NCBI GenBank assembly: GCA_002379985.1
Contig: DFVG01000011.1
Location: 1,158-63,551 of the forward strand
DNA: 62,394 bases
Direction: 5' to 3'
DNA from: Flavobacteriaceae bacterium UBA4166
GTDB taxonomy: Bacteria; Bacteroidota; Bacteroidia; Flavobacteriales; Flavobacteriaceae
Shown here: piece by piece, positions 26,006 to 34,384 of the stretch
How the letters are laid out: every line of letters begins with the position of its first letter
Position numbering within the stretch: the first letter of the stretch is position 1
Notes under the pieces: model-generated
The model's input: the letters and a program-made list of their open reading frames with translations, nothing else
Database searches by the model: none
Told to the model about the DNA's origin: nothing
Position numbers and translations under genes: made by a program

Positions 26006-26032
26006 GGTGGGAATTTTTAATCCTCAGTTGTT
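26006..26032 (+). promoter_or_regulatory. Candidate ECF promoter, fecR-TonB receptor of module 1
   Basis: GGTGGG at 26006-26011 and TTGTT at 26028-26032 are 16 bp apart, in the sigma-fecR gap. The element ends 19 bases before the fecR ATG at 26052. Confidence 0.72.
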
Positions 26033-26051
26033 CTATGTGTAGAAAGTTGCT

Positions 26052-26951
26052 ATGAAAAAGGAAAATTTACTTTCTAAATGGTTAGACCATGATCTAACCG
26101 ATACAGAACAAGAGGCGTTTGAACAAACAGACGCCTTTCGTTCGTATCACCAAATCGACCGTCTGGCACAAGCCTTCAAAGCGCCAGATTTTGAGGTCGA
26201 AAAAGAATATGCATCCCTACAAAAAAAGATGCACACTCCCGAAGTCAAAAAGATCTCTTGGAAGCACTATGCGTTTCGGATTGCCGCTGTTTTTGTCATT
26301 GCATTCGGAATGTATTGGGCATTGTCGCAATCTTCTGAAACAACCTTCATCGCGCATCACGCAGAACAAATTAGCTTGGAACTTCCAGATGCCTCTGAAG
26401 TGATACTGAATGCGGGTTCTGAACTGGCTTATGACAAAGATCAATGGGATGCTAGCCGCAATGTTACGCTAAGCGGAGAGGCGTACTTCAAAGTAGCGAA
26501 AGGAAAACAATTCTCTGTGGCAACTTCGCACGGTATTGTTTCCGTGAAAGGAACCCAATTTAATGTTACGAGCAGACCCGATTATTTTGAGGTGACTTGT
26601 TTTGAGGGGGAAGTAGCCGTTGCCTTGAATAATAAAACACATCTACTCAAAGCCGGACGCACCTTACGTTGGTCCAATGACACACTAGAAAATCAACTTA
26701 CTGCATTAATTGAACCTACTTGGCTACAACACAAGTCGGTTTTCAAAAGCGTTCCATTACAGTATGTCTTGGAAGAGATTGAACGTCAGTATGATATTAC
26801 CATCGTAGGGAATGATATTGACACAACCGTAATTTTTACCGGTAGTTTTACACATAAAAATCTTCCTACTGCCTTGGAAGCTATCACAATTCCTCTTACC
26901 TTGTCTTATGAAATCAACGATGATAAGACAGTGGTTTTAAAAAGTGAATAA
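26052..26951 (+). CDS. FecR-family anti-sigma factor (module 1)
   Basis: A 299 aa inner-membrane protein. Residues 1-75 are the cytoplasmic helical region that would hold the sigma factor, followed by one membrane helix (FRIAAVFVIAFGMYW, about 77-92). The periplasmic part has the FecR domain (LPDASEVILNAGSELAYD, LSGEAYFKVAKG, VKGTQFNVTSR, CFEGEVAV) and a C-terminal DUF4974-type domain ending FTGSFTHKNLPTALEAI. It probably senses the STN domain of the TonB receptor encoded 3 bases downstream. Confidence 0.95.
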   Translation: MKKENLLSKWLDHDLTDTEQEAFEQTDAFRSYHQIDRLAQAFKAPDFEVEKEYASLQKKMHTPEVKKISWKHYAFRIAAVFVIAFGMYWALSQSSETTFIAHHAEQISLELPDASEVILNAGSELAYDKDQWDASRNVTLSGEAYFKVAKGKQFSVATSHGIVSVKGTQFNVTSRPDYFEVTCFEGEVAVALNNKTHLLKAGRTLRWSNDTLENQLTALIEPTWLQHKSVFKSVPLQYVLEEIERQYDITIVGNDIDTTVIFTGSFTHKNLPTALEAITIPLTLSYEINDDKTVVLKSE

Positions 26952-26953
26952 TT

Positions 26954-29464
26954 GTGCGATGGGTTTCCCGGTTCTTTTTGCTGCTATTACTCTGTAGCAA
27001 TTCCTTTTTTTTTGCTCAAACTGATTCAACGACATCCGATCTTTCGAAGGTCTTAAGTGCCATTGAAAACGATTGGGACGTTACGTTTTCGTATCAGAAT
27101 AGTAATCTGAAGAATCACCAAATCACACGGCCGCGTAACATTACAGAACTGAATGAAGTTTTAGCCTATTTGGAAGCAAAAACGCTTTTTAATTACCAGC
27201 TTCTCCCCGATGGCACCATTACCGTAGCACCGCGAAAGAATTTGATCTCTTTATGTGGCGAATTACGCCAGATCGACACAGGGGAACCTTTTGTGAATGT
27301 AGAAGTAGTTACGCCCTATCAACGCATCACGACAGATCAAAAGGGAGTTTTTCAAGGGGTAGCACTTTCTCCGGAAGACCCTATTCTCCTGTTCCAGAAC
27401 GAGAAAAAGCTTACGAGTTTCAAAGCTTCGGCATTTCTTTCGGGTTGTCCGCAAACGTTTATTTTCGGTCCTATAGAGCGGCTCGAAGAAGTGTTAATCA
27501 CTTCGTACTTATCGCGTGGTATTACAAAAAACAACAGTGGTTCTTTAACCGTAGATTACAATGACTTTGACATCCTGCCCGGTCTCATTGAGCCGGATGT
27601 TCTACAAACCATCCAAGCGCTTCCGGGAATTCAAAGTATTGAAGAGCGCGTTTCATTTTTGAACATACGCGGTGGTACCAATGATCAGAACTTAATTTTA
27701 TTGGACGGCGTAAAAATGTACCAAAGCGGTCACTTTTTCGGACTTATTTCGGCTTTTAATCCGTTTCTTACTCAGCAAGTAACCGTCGTGAAAAATGGAA
27801 CGCCCGCCGCCTATGGTGATGGGGTATCGGGAATGATCTCTATGGAAAGTTCTCGCAAGCTGAACGATAGTATTTCAGCAGGAATAGGCACCAATCTCAT
27901 CAGTTCGGATGCTTTTGCCGATATTCCGCTCGGTAAAAAAGCCTCAGTTCAAGTTGCCGCCCGAAGTTCGATCAATCAACTTTGGGAGTCTCCTACGTAT
28001 GATGCTTATTTTAATAGGGTCTTTCAAAATACTGAAGTTATCTCGAGTAGTGAAACACAGAGCATTTCTGATGCTCGATTTCAGTTTTATGATGCGTCCA
28101 CGCGATTTCTGTATCAACCTACTTCAAAGGATCGGTTTCGATTTAATTTTTTAGGAATTGCCAATCGTATTGAATTTGTGGAAAGCGCGATCATCGATGA
28201 TAATTTTATTGCGCGACAAAGTGATTTAAAACAGAATAATATTTCAGCCGGACTCTATTATGAACGCGATTGGAGCCCTACAATAAGTACTTTTTTTCAA
28301 GCGTATTTTTCTGATTATTCCTTAGACTCTACGAATGAAGACGTGGTAAACGACCAACAACTTTCGCAAGAGAACAATGTATTGGAGAATGGTTTTCGAA
28401 TCGCGTTGCGACAAAAGAGCCAAGCGCACTTCACTTTTTTCTACGGCTATCAATTCAATGAAACGGGAATAACCAATTTTGAAGGACTTAACAATCCCGT
28501 TTTTGAACGAACCGACAAACAGGTATTGAGAACCCATAGCCTCTTTGGCGATGTTACTTACAAGGCTCCCAAAGGAAGTACTACACTTACCTTGGGGTTG
28601 CGAACCAATTATATCAATAAATTTGAAACCCTTTTACTTGAACCCCGACTCAATTTTAGTCAGCGTTTTCTCTCGTACTTCACATTTGAAATTTTAGGCG
28701 AATTTAAAAGTCAGACAACCTCCCAGATCATAGATTTCCAAAATGATTTTTTAGGCGTTGAGAACCGCCGATGGGTACTATCAAATCCAAATAGCATCCC
28801 TATCTTAAAAGGAAAACAAATCGCTACAGGAATTAGCTACGCCCGCCGAGGATGGCTGGTCTCCATAGAACCCTATTATAAGGAAGTAACGGGTATTACA
28901 TCTCAAAGCCAACGATTTCAGAATCAATTTGCTTCGGTAAGAGCTAATGGAAATTATCAAGTAAAAGGAATTGATGTACTGCTCAATAAAAGGTTTGATA
29001 ATATCAATACGTGGTTAAGTTATTCGTGGGCAGAGAACACTTACGATTTTCCCTTACTGTCTCCTTCTAAATTTCTGAATAACTTAGATGTCACACATTC
29101 CCTGACCTACGGCGTAGATTACCATTGGAAACAATTTAATTTCGCCGGCGGATTGAATTGGCATACCGGAAAGCCTACCACGAATCCGGTGATTGGAGAA
29201 GAGATTGTAAACGATGTGATTAATTACGGTCCGCCCAACAGCGAACGCATTGAGGATTATTTTCGAGTGGATGTCTCTGCGACATATCAATTCAACTTGA
29301 ATAAAAAAAGTGATGTATTTCTAGGGGTTTCTGTTTGGAATGTCTTAAACACAAAAAACATCATCAACCAATTTTATCGCATCAATGCTTCCGGAAATAT
29401 TGAGGAGGTAAATGAACCTGCTTTAACATTTACTCCCAATGCAACGCTACGCGTGCTGTTTTAG
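26954..29464 (+). CDS. STN-domain TonB-dependent receptor (module 1)
   Basis: An 836 aa outer-membrane receptor starting at a GTG 3 bases after fecR. Order: signal peptide (1-22, ending FFFAQ), an STN signalling domain (about 25-95, with the secretin/TonB-like VTFSYQNSNL), a carboxypeptidase-regulatory-like domain (about 97-175), the plug (about 190-310, with NIRGGTNDQNLILLDGVKMYQ and GDGVSGMISMES) and the barrel, ending in a terminal Phe. It imports or senses an unknown ligand and signals through FecR. No SusD homologue is adjacent. Confidence 0.94.
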   Translation: MRWVSRFFLLLLLCSNSFFFAQTDSTTSDLSKVLSAIENDWDVTFSYQNSNLKNHQITRPRNITELNEVLAYLEAKTLFNYQLLPDGTITVAPRKNLISLCGELRQIDTGEPFVNVEVVTPYQRITTDQKGVFQGVALSPEDPILLFQNEKKLTSFKASAFLSGCPQTFIFGPIERLEEVLITSYLSRGITKNNSGSLTVDYNDFDILPGLIEPDVLQTIQALPGIQSIEERVSFLNIRGGTNDQNLILLDGVKMYQSGHFFGLISAFNPFLTQQVTVVKNGTPAAYGDGVSGMISMESSRKLNDSISAGIGTNLISSDAFADIPLGKKASVQVAARSSINQLWESPTYDAYFNRVFQNTEVISSSETQSISDARFQFYDASTRFLYQPTSKDRFRFNFLGIANRIEFVESAIIDDNFIARQSDLKQNNISAGLYYERDWSPTISTFFQAYFSDYSLDSTNEDVVNDQQLSQENNVLENGFRIALRQKSQAHFTFFYGYQFNETGITNFEGLNNPVFERTDKQVLRTHSLFGDVTYKAPKGSTTLTLGLRTNYINKFETLLLEPRLNFSQRFLSYFTFEILGEFKSQTTSQIIDFQNDFLGVENRRWVLSNPNSIPILKGKQIATGISYARRGWLVSIEPYYKEVTGITSQSQRFQNQFASVRANGNYQVKGIDVLLNKRFDNINTWLSYSWAENTYDFPLLSPSKFLNNLDVTHSLTYGVDYHWKQFNFAGGLNWHTGKPTTNPVIGEEIVNDVINYGPPNSERIEDYFRVDVSATYQFNLNKKSDVFLGVSVWNVLNTKNIINQFYRINASGNIEEVNEPALTFTPNATLRVLF

Positions 29465-29501
29465 TAGAATTACTATCTTTAGCTTTCTAAACTTCCAATA
29501 C

Positions 29502-30986
29502 ATGAAATATTATCCCTTATTTATAGTGCTTTCTCTAGTAACGGCTTGTCTTTTCGGCCAAAATACAACCGAAAAAAACCGTGTTATAGAAACGGTAACC
29601 AAAGACCAAATTAAAAGTCATATTTACTTTTTATCTGATGATCTACTGAAAGGTCGTGAAACCGGAACTCCTGAAAATAAAATTGCAGCCGCTTATCTGG
29701 CGAATGCCCTTCGAGGGTATGGCGTACAACCTAATCCGGCTACCGGCACGTACTACCAAGAAGTACCTCTTACCAAAACGGAAGCTCCCACAGATATGGC
29801 GTTTGCCATTGGAAAAGAAAAGTATACTAAATTCGTTGCTTTTAGTGGAGAACCTATCAATTTTGGTGGCCCAGTGATCTACGCGGGTTATGGTATGGAA
29901 GCAGATTATAAGAACCTTGATGTTAACAAGAAATTTGTGGTGGTTAAAGCGGGAAGCGCTTCGGCTCAAGATGCACAAGCAGCATACCGCTTACGCGCTC
30001 AAAAGAAAGAATGGGCTCTGGCAAATGGTGCCACGGGGATCATCGAATTTGTAGAGACCAATGCACAAATCTGGGATTATATCGATCATAATTTCAATGG
30101 GGGTTCTGTGCGCTTGGCTTCCGAAGAAAAAAACAAAGAGGGAGATACCTTTCATCATTTTTGGATCTATGACCCCGATGGTAGTGGAATCAATACATTA
30201 AAAAATGAAAAAGAAACCAAGTTTCAAGCTTCCGTTCGCCGAGAACTTCCCAAAGACATTGTCTCTTACAATGTGGTGGGAGTGATCCCCGGAACCGATC
30301 CTGAGCTGAAAAAAGAGTATATAATTTATTCGGCACATTACGATCATGTAGGAATTGGCACACCTGACGAAACGGGAGATACCATATATAACGGGGCTCG
30401 CGACAATGCTGTAGGCACGACTACTGTTTTGAGTATGGCACAGAATCTAGCAAAACATCCTACGAAGCGCTCAGCCTTGTTTATTTTATTCACGGGCGAA
30501 GAAAAAGGCTTGTTGGGAAGTGAATATTATGTAGACCACCCTGTGCTTCCGCTCGAGCAAATGGTCTTCTGCTTTAACAGTGATAACGGAGGGTATAACG
30601 ATACATCTTTGGCAACCATCATAGGGCTGAATCGAACGACCGCCACCAACGCCATTAAAAATTCGGTGGCTCAATTTGGTTTGAAAGCGATTGACGACCC
30701 TGCCCCTGAACAAGGACTTTTTGATCGTAGTGATAACGTTCATTTCGCTAAAAAAGGGATTCCCGCACCTACCTTCTCAATGGGTTTTAACGCTTTTAAT
30801 GGTGATGTGACCAAATATTACCACCGCCCCGGTGATGAAGCAGATTCAATGGATTTTGATTATTTGGAATCTTTTTTTAGAGCGTATGTACTTAGTGGAC
30901 GCACGATCGCTAACGAACCTACCACTCCGTTTTGGAGCGAAGGGGATACGTATGAGGCCGCCGGGAAACAATTGTATGGCAACTAA
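29502..30986 (+). CDS. M28 family zinc aminopeptidase, exported
   Basis: A 494 aa peptidase. The ATG at 29502 gives a signal peptide (YPLFIVLSLVTACLFGQ); the frame is also open upstream into the receptor gene, but that extension has no signal. A PA-like insert precedes the M28 domain. Zinc and catalytic residues are visible: His279 and Asp281 in SAHYDHVG, Asp301 in NGARDNAVG, Glu333-Glu334 in TGEEKG, and a later Asp (FNSDNGGY). It probably trims peptides in the periplasm or at the surface. It follows the module 1 receptor by 37 bases and could supply a peptide ligand (inference). Confidence 0.92.
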   Translation: MKYYPLFIVLSLVTACLFGQNTTEKNRVIETVTKDQIKSHIYFLSDDLLKGRETGTPENKIAAAYLANALRGYGVQPNPATGTYYQEVPLTKTEAPTDMAFAIGKEKYTKFVAFSGEPINFGGPVIYAGYGMEADYKNLDVNKKFVVVKAGSASAQDAQAAYRLRAQKKEWALANGATGIIEFVETNAQIWDYIDHNFNGGSVRLASEEKNKEGDTFHHFWIYDPDGSGINTLKNEKETKFQASVRRELPKDIVSYNVVGVIPGTDPELKKEYIIYSAHYDHVGIGTPDETGDTIYNGARDNAVGTTTVLSMAQNLAKHPTKRSALFILFTGEEKGLLGSEYYVDHPVLPLEQMVFCFNSDNGGYNDTSLATIIGLNRTTATNAIKNSVAQFGLKAIDDPAPEQGLFDRSDNVHFAKKGIPAPTFSMGFNAFNGDVTKYYHRPGDEADSMDFDYLESFFRAYVLSGRTIANEPTTPFWSEGDTYEAAGKQLYGN

Positions 30987-31056
30987 AATAATCGTGACAT
31001 AACGGTTTCCTACCGGAATTCATAGATTTTGTAGCAATCCCTGAATTCCTTGATAG

Positions 31057-31082
31057 ATAGGCGACAACTTACGCCTATTTTA
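31057..31082 (+). terminator. Possible terminator after the M28 peptidase gene
   Basis: Stem ATAGGCG / CGCCTAT (31057-31063, 31072-31078) with an 8-base loop and a short T-tail, about 70 bases after the stop. The rest of the 167-base gap to the kinase gene shows nothing recognisable. Confidence 0.55.
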
Positions 31083-31153
31083 GTGATTATGCCGAAGATC
31101 GCATAAAGTGTACATGTAGTTACGGAAATGAAAAAAAACAACTATGACGTATT

Positions 31154-33184
31154 ATGTGGTTTTCCGAGGCTTCTGAAATGCAATTTCTTATGAATTGGAA
31201 CGGTACTCTTCTTTCTTGTTTTTTAATGCACCTTCGGCATCAGGGGGTGTATTTTATAGGGCTACTTTTTCTATGTATTTCTTTTTCAACTTCTGCACAA
31301 GAAATGGCTCAGCAAAAGGTGGATAGCGTATTAAAAAGCATTGCCACCAAATCTTCCGAAGAAAAAAAACAGGGCTACGATTTTATTGGCACCTATATTC
31401 TAAAAAATACAGATTATGTAGATGAATTATTTTCTTACGTATTAACGAAAGATAATTCTGAATTAGCGCAACTCATGCTCTATCAAAAATACAGTCAGTT
31501 TTTGTCTCAAAAAGGACTCACAGATGAAGCGCTACGGTTAAAGTTACGCGGACTCGAACTCGCGAAATCCCTGGAAGATGAACACATGATCTTGCGGTAT
31601 CATCTGTCGGTTGGAACCACCTATTTATACCAAACCTCTTTAGAGAATGCCTTACACCACTTCAATGAAGCGGAAGCAATTGCTTCGCAACCCGAATTTC
31701 ATCAATCGCGCTGGAATGTGTATTATGGAAAAGGACAGATACAAGGCTTGATGGGGGACAGCAAAGGAAATGATGCGTATTATTTAAAAATGTGGGAGGT
31801 TTCTAAAACCTACGGGAACACGACAACCAACAGGTTTATCTTGTATATCCTTATTGAACATTTCACCCAAGCAAATAACCCCATTCGCGTCGCTGAATTT
31901 ACCGAGATCCTTGCAGCATACTACGAAGAAGCACACTCCAATACTCCTGCCGGCCACATGCCTATCCAAGCAATTTTTGACAAAAGAGCGAGCATGGAGA
32001 ACGTTCCCAGCCTGAAGGAAGCCATTGCTATTAGCGACAGCTTAAATAGCACGAATTCGCTTACCTACAACACCATTGCTCTGGCTGACACCTACCTTCA
32101 AAATGAACAACCACGGTTGGCCATTCCGTACATGCAATCTGCGATCAACAAGATCCAATCATTGAAAAAACCGCAACTACTGGCGGGCTTACTCACAAAA
32201 ATGAGCGAAATACAAAGTGCAGCTGGAAATTATAAGGAGGCTTATGAAGTGAAACTACAAGAAACCGCGGTATTGGATAGCATCAATTCGGAACGGATGC
32301 AACGTAATATCGCTGAGTTAGAAGTAAAGTTTGATACTGAACAAAAAGAACGCAAGATTTTAGCACAAGATCTCACCATTGAGAAAGAGTCCCGGCAAAA
32401 AAGAATGATTACCATAGGATTGATCGCCTTGGGACTGATATTGTTGGTGTCTGTCTACTTTTTCCGAAAGAGACTACAAGATCAAAAAACAATTGCCCAA
32501 CAAACCGAGTCTATTCAACAACAACATATCACAGAACTTAAGCAAAAGAACAAACTTTTAGCAATGAACAGCATGATAGAAGGGCAAGAAGCCGAACGGT
32601 TGCGAATCGCCAAAGATCTACATGATAGTTTGGGCGGACTTCTAAGCACGGTAAAGGCCCATTTTTCAATCATTCAGAATAAGATAGAAGAATTAGAACA
32701 ACTCAATATCACCGAACGCACCAATCATTTAATTGATGAAGCCTGCTTAGAAGTACGGCGGATTTCTCACAATATGATGCCGCATGCATTGAGCATATCC
32801 GGACTTCCGGGCGCGCTGGAAGACGTTGCAGAACAACTTAAACTTCAGGGCTACAACGTTTCCTTGGAATTATCGAACATTCCTAATACCTTAGATTCCA
32901 ACAAACAAGTGATGATCTATCGTATCGTTCAAGAGGTGATCTCAAACATTCGAAAACACGCTGAGGCAGCTTCGATCTTACTTCAGTTACTGAAACACGG
33001 AAATCAATTACATATCATTATTGAAGATGATGGTACCGGATTCGATTTTGAAAAAGCCAAGGCAAAAGGGGGACTAGGGTTGAAAAGTATTCAAAGCAGG
33101 GTTGATTATCTCGACGGAACCATTGACTGGGACACCCAACCCGGAAACGGCACCCAGGTTACTATTAATATTCCTATATCATGA
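31154..33184 (+). CDS. TPR sensor histidine kinase (DesK/NarX type)
   Basis: A 676 aa membrane kinase. The first ATG is given; a better start is probably the ATG at 31226, which leads straight into a signal peptide ending FSTSAQ. The exported sensor half is made of TPR-like helices (about 100-370), followed by a coiled coil, one membrane helix (about 417-437) and a cytoplasmic HisKA_3 domain with phospho-acceptor His490 in AKDLHDSLGGLLS. The ATPase domain shows VQEVISNIRKHAEA, DDGTGFDF and GGLGLKSIQSRV. Its stop overlaps the regulator start (ATGA), so the two genes are translationally coupled. Signal unknown. Confidence 0.95.
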   Translation: MWFSEASEMQFLMNWNGTLLSCFLMHLRHQGVYFIGLLFLCISFSTSAQEMAQQKVDSVLKSIATKSSEEKKQGYDFIGTYILKNTDYVDELFSYVLTKDNSELAQLMLYQKYSQFLSQKGLTDEALRLKLRGLELAKSLEDEHMILRYHLSVGTTYLYQTSLENALHHFNEAEAIASQPEFHQSRWNVYYGKGQIQGLMGDSKGNDAYYLKMWEVSKTYGNTTTNRFILYILIEHFTQANNPIRVAEFTEILAAYYEEAHSNTPAGHMPIQAIFDKRASMENVPSLKEAIAISDSLNSTNSLTYNTIALADTYLQNEQPRLAIPYMQSAINKIQSLKKPQLLAGLLTKMSEIQSAAGNYKEAYEVKLQETAVLDSINSERMQRNIAELEVKFDTEQKERKILAQDLTIEKESRQKRMITIGLIALGLILLVSVYFFRKRLQDQKTIAQQTESIQQQHITELKQKNKLLAMNSMIEGQEAERLRIAKDLHDSLGGLLSTVKAHFSIIQNKIEELEQLNITERTNHLIDEACLEVRRISHNMMPHALSISGLPGALEDVAEQLKLQGYNVSLELSNIPNTLDSNKQVMIYRIVQEVISNIRKHAEAASILLQLLKHGNQLHIIIEDDGTGFDFEKAKAKGGLGLKSIQSRVDYLDGTIDWDTQPGNGTQVTINIPIS

Positions 33185-33819
33185 TTGAAGTTTTTATAGT
33201 TGACGATCATAAAATGGTCATCGAAGGTATGAAATTGCTGTTGCAGAATGAACCCGACATCACCATAACCGGAAGTGCTTTGAGCGGCGAAGAAGCCGTT
33301 GAAAAAATCCCGAAGCATCAACCCGATGTGGTTCTCATGGACATTAACATGCCTGACAAGAACGGGATCGATACTTGTAAAGAACTTTTGAAAGAGCTTC
33401 CCGACACTAAAATTGTTACCTTATCGATGCATAAAGAAAGCAGTTTGATCAAATTAATGCTCGATCAAGGTGCCAAAGGCTACGTATTAAAAAATGCCGG
33501 AAAGAAAGAATTAACCGATGCCATCAAGAAAGTGCATAACGGCGGGGTTTATTTGGATGATACCGTCAATGAGATCGTGGTGAATAGTGTGGTGAACAAA
33601 AAAACCATGACAAGCAGCCCTTTTCCTACATTATCGCGAAGAGAGAAAGAAGTGCTGAACTGTATTTTGGACGAGATGACCACGCAAGAAATTGCGGATA
33701 CCCTGCATATAAGCTTCGGCACCGTTGAAACGCATCGTAGAAATATGTTGATGAAAACAGGGGCTAGAAATACTGCCGGTTTAGTGCGGATCGCGCTAGA
33801 ATATGAATTACACAAATAA
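33181..33819 (+). CDS. NarL/FixJ-type response regulator
   Basis: A 212 aa regulator with an N-terminal receiver domain (Asp54 in VVLMDINMPD, and the Lys in VLKNAGKKE) and a C-terminal LuxR-type helix-turn-helix (LSRREKEVLNCILDEMTTQEIADTLHISFGTVETHRRNML). It overlaps the kinase gene by 4 bases and is its partner. The pair lies between the two ECF modules and may regulate them or an unrelated target; nothing in the sequence decides this. Confidence 0.96.
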   Translation: MIEVFIVDDHKMVIEGMKLLLQNEPDITITGSALSGEEAVEKIPKHQPDVVLMDINMPDKNGIDTCKELLKELPDTKIVTLSMHKESSLIKLMLDQGAKGYVLKNAGKKELTDAIKKVHNGGVYLDDTVNEIVVNSVVNKKTMTSSPFPTLSRREKEVLNCILDEMTTQEIADTLHISFGTVETHRRNMLMKTGARNTAGLVRIALEYELHK

Positions 33820-33843
33820 AAAAACCACCCGTAAATGGGTGGT
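33817..33843. terminator. Terminator between response regulator and module 2 lipoprotein gene
   Basis: Stem ACCACCC / GGGTGGT (33824-33830, 33837-33843) with a 6-base loop. The minus-strand side has a strong T-run and ends the lipoprotein transcript; the plus-strand tail is weaker. Confidence 0.85.
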
Positions 33844-33864
33844 CTTCTTGGGGCAAAAAAAGGA

Positions 33865-34359
33865 TTACAATCGCTCAAAAGTGAGATAATCAGTTCCGCC
33901 GTTTCCGCCGCTAATATCGATCAACTCGACCTTAGAACTAGTCACAGAGATAATGTCCCAATCGTCATTCAAGTCTTCAAAATCACTACTGTCGGGTACT
34001 GAAAAGAAGAGGTTGAAATCATCATCGCTAGAACTTCCATCGTCATCGTCACTGGAAGAACTACTATCGCTAATAGACCAAGTTCCATTGATGGTATTCG
34101 ATCCGTTATCGGCAACAACGGTCCCGTCTTCATTAAAAGTGAACACATACCCGTTGAAGTCGGACGTCTCATCTTGATCAGAGTCAAAAAAGTACGTGAC
34201 TTGCCAGGTACCTGTTTCTGTGACGGTCGCCGTTTGTTGTGCAACGGTTCCGTTGTCATTTGGACGGTTGGCATTTGAGTTATCATCATCTTTAGAGCAG
34301 GCTGCTACAAAGAATACATAAGTAAGTAATACACTAAGAAAGGCTATTTTCTTTTTCAT
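33865..34359 (-). CDS. Single-repeat lipocalin-like lipoprotein (module 2)
   Basis: A 164 aa lipoprotein: the signal ends VAAC (Cys21), followed by SKDDDN, a good flavobacterial surface-export signal. The mature part is one lipocalin-like repeat of about 110 residues (WQVTYFFDS, FNGYVFTFNEDGTVVA, GTW, a Ser/Asp-rich loop, DDWDIISVTSSKVELI, DYLTFERL). It matches the three repeats at the C-terminus of the protein encoded 25 bases upstream, so it looks like a released or duplicated unit. The Ser/Asp loop is unusually acidic. Probably co-transcribed with that gene. Confidence 0.85.
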   Translation of the reverse strand: MKKKIAFLSVLLTYVFFVAACSKDDDNSNANRPNDNGTVAQQTATVTETGTWQVTYFFDSDQDETSDFNGYVFTFNEDGTVVADNGSNTINGTWSISDSSSSSDDDDGSSSDDDFNLFFSVPDSSDFEDLNDDWDIISVTSSKVELIDISGGNGGTDYLTFERL

Positions 34360-34384
34360 AAAATTAGTTGTTATTAGGGTTTAA

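Noticed and set aside
29439..29501. N-terminal extension of the M28 peptidase into the receptor gene
   Set aside because: The extension overlaps the receptor's last codons and hides the signal peptide; the ATG at 29502 starts the signal directly.
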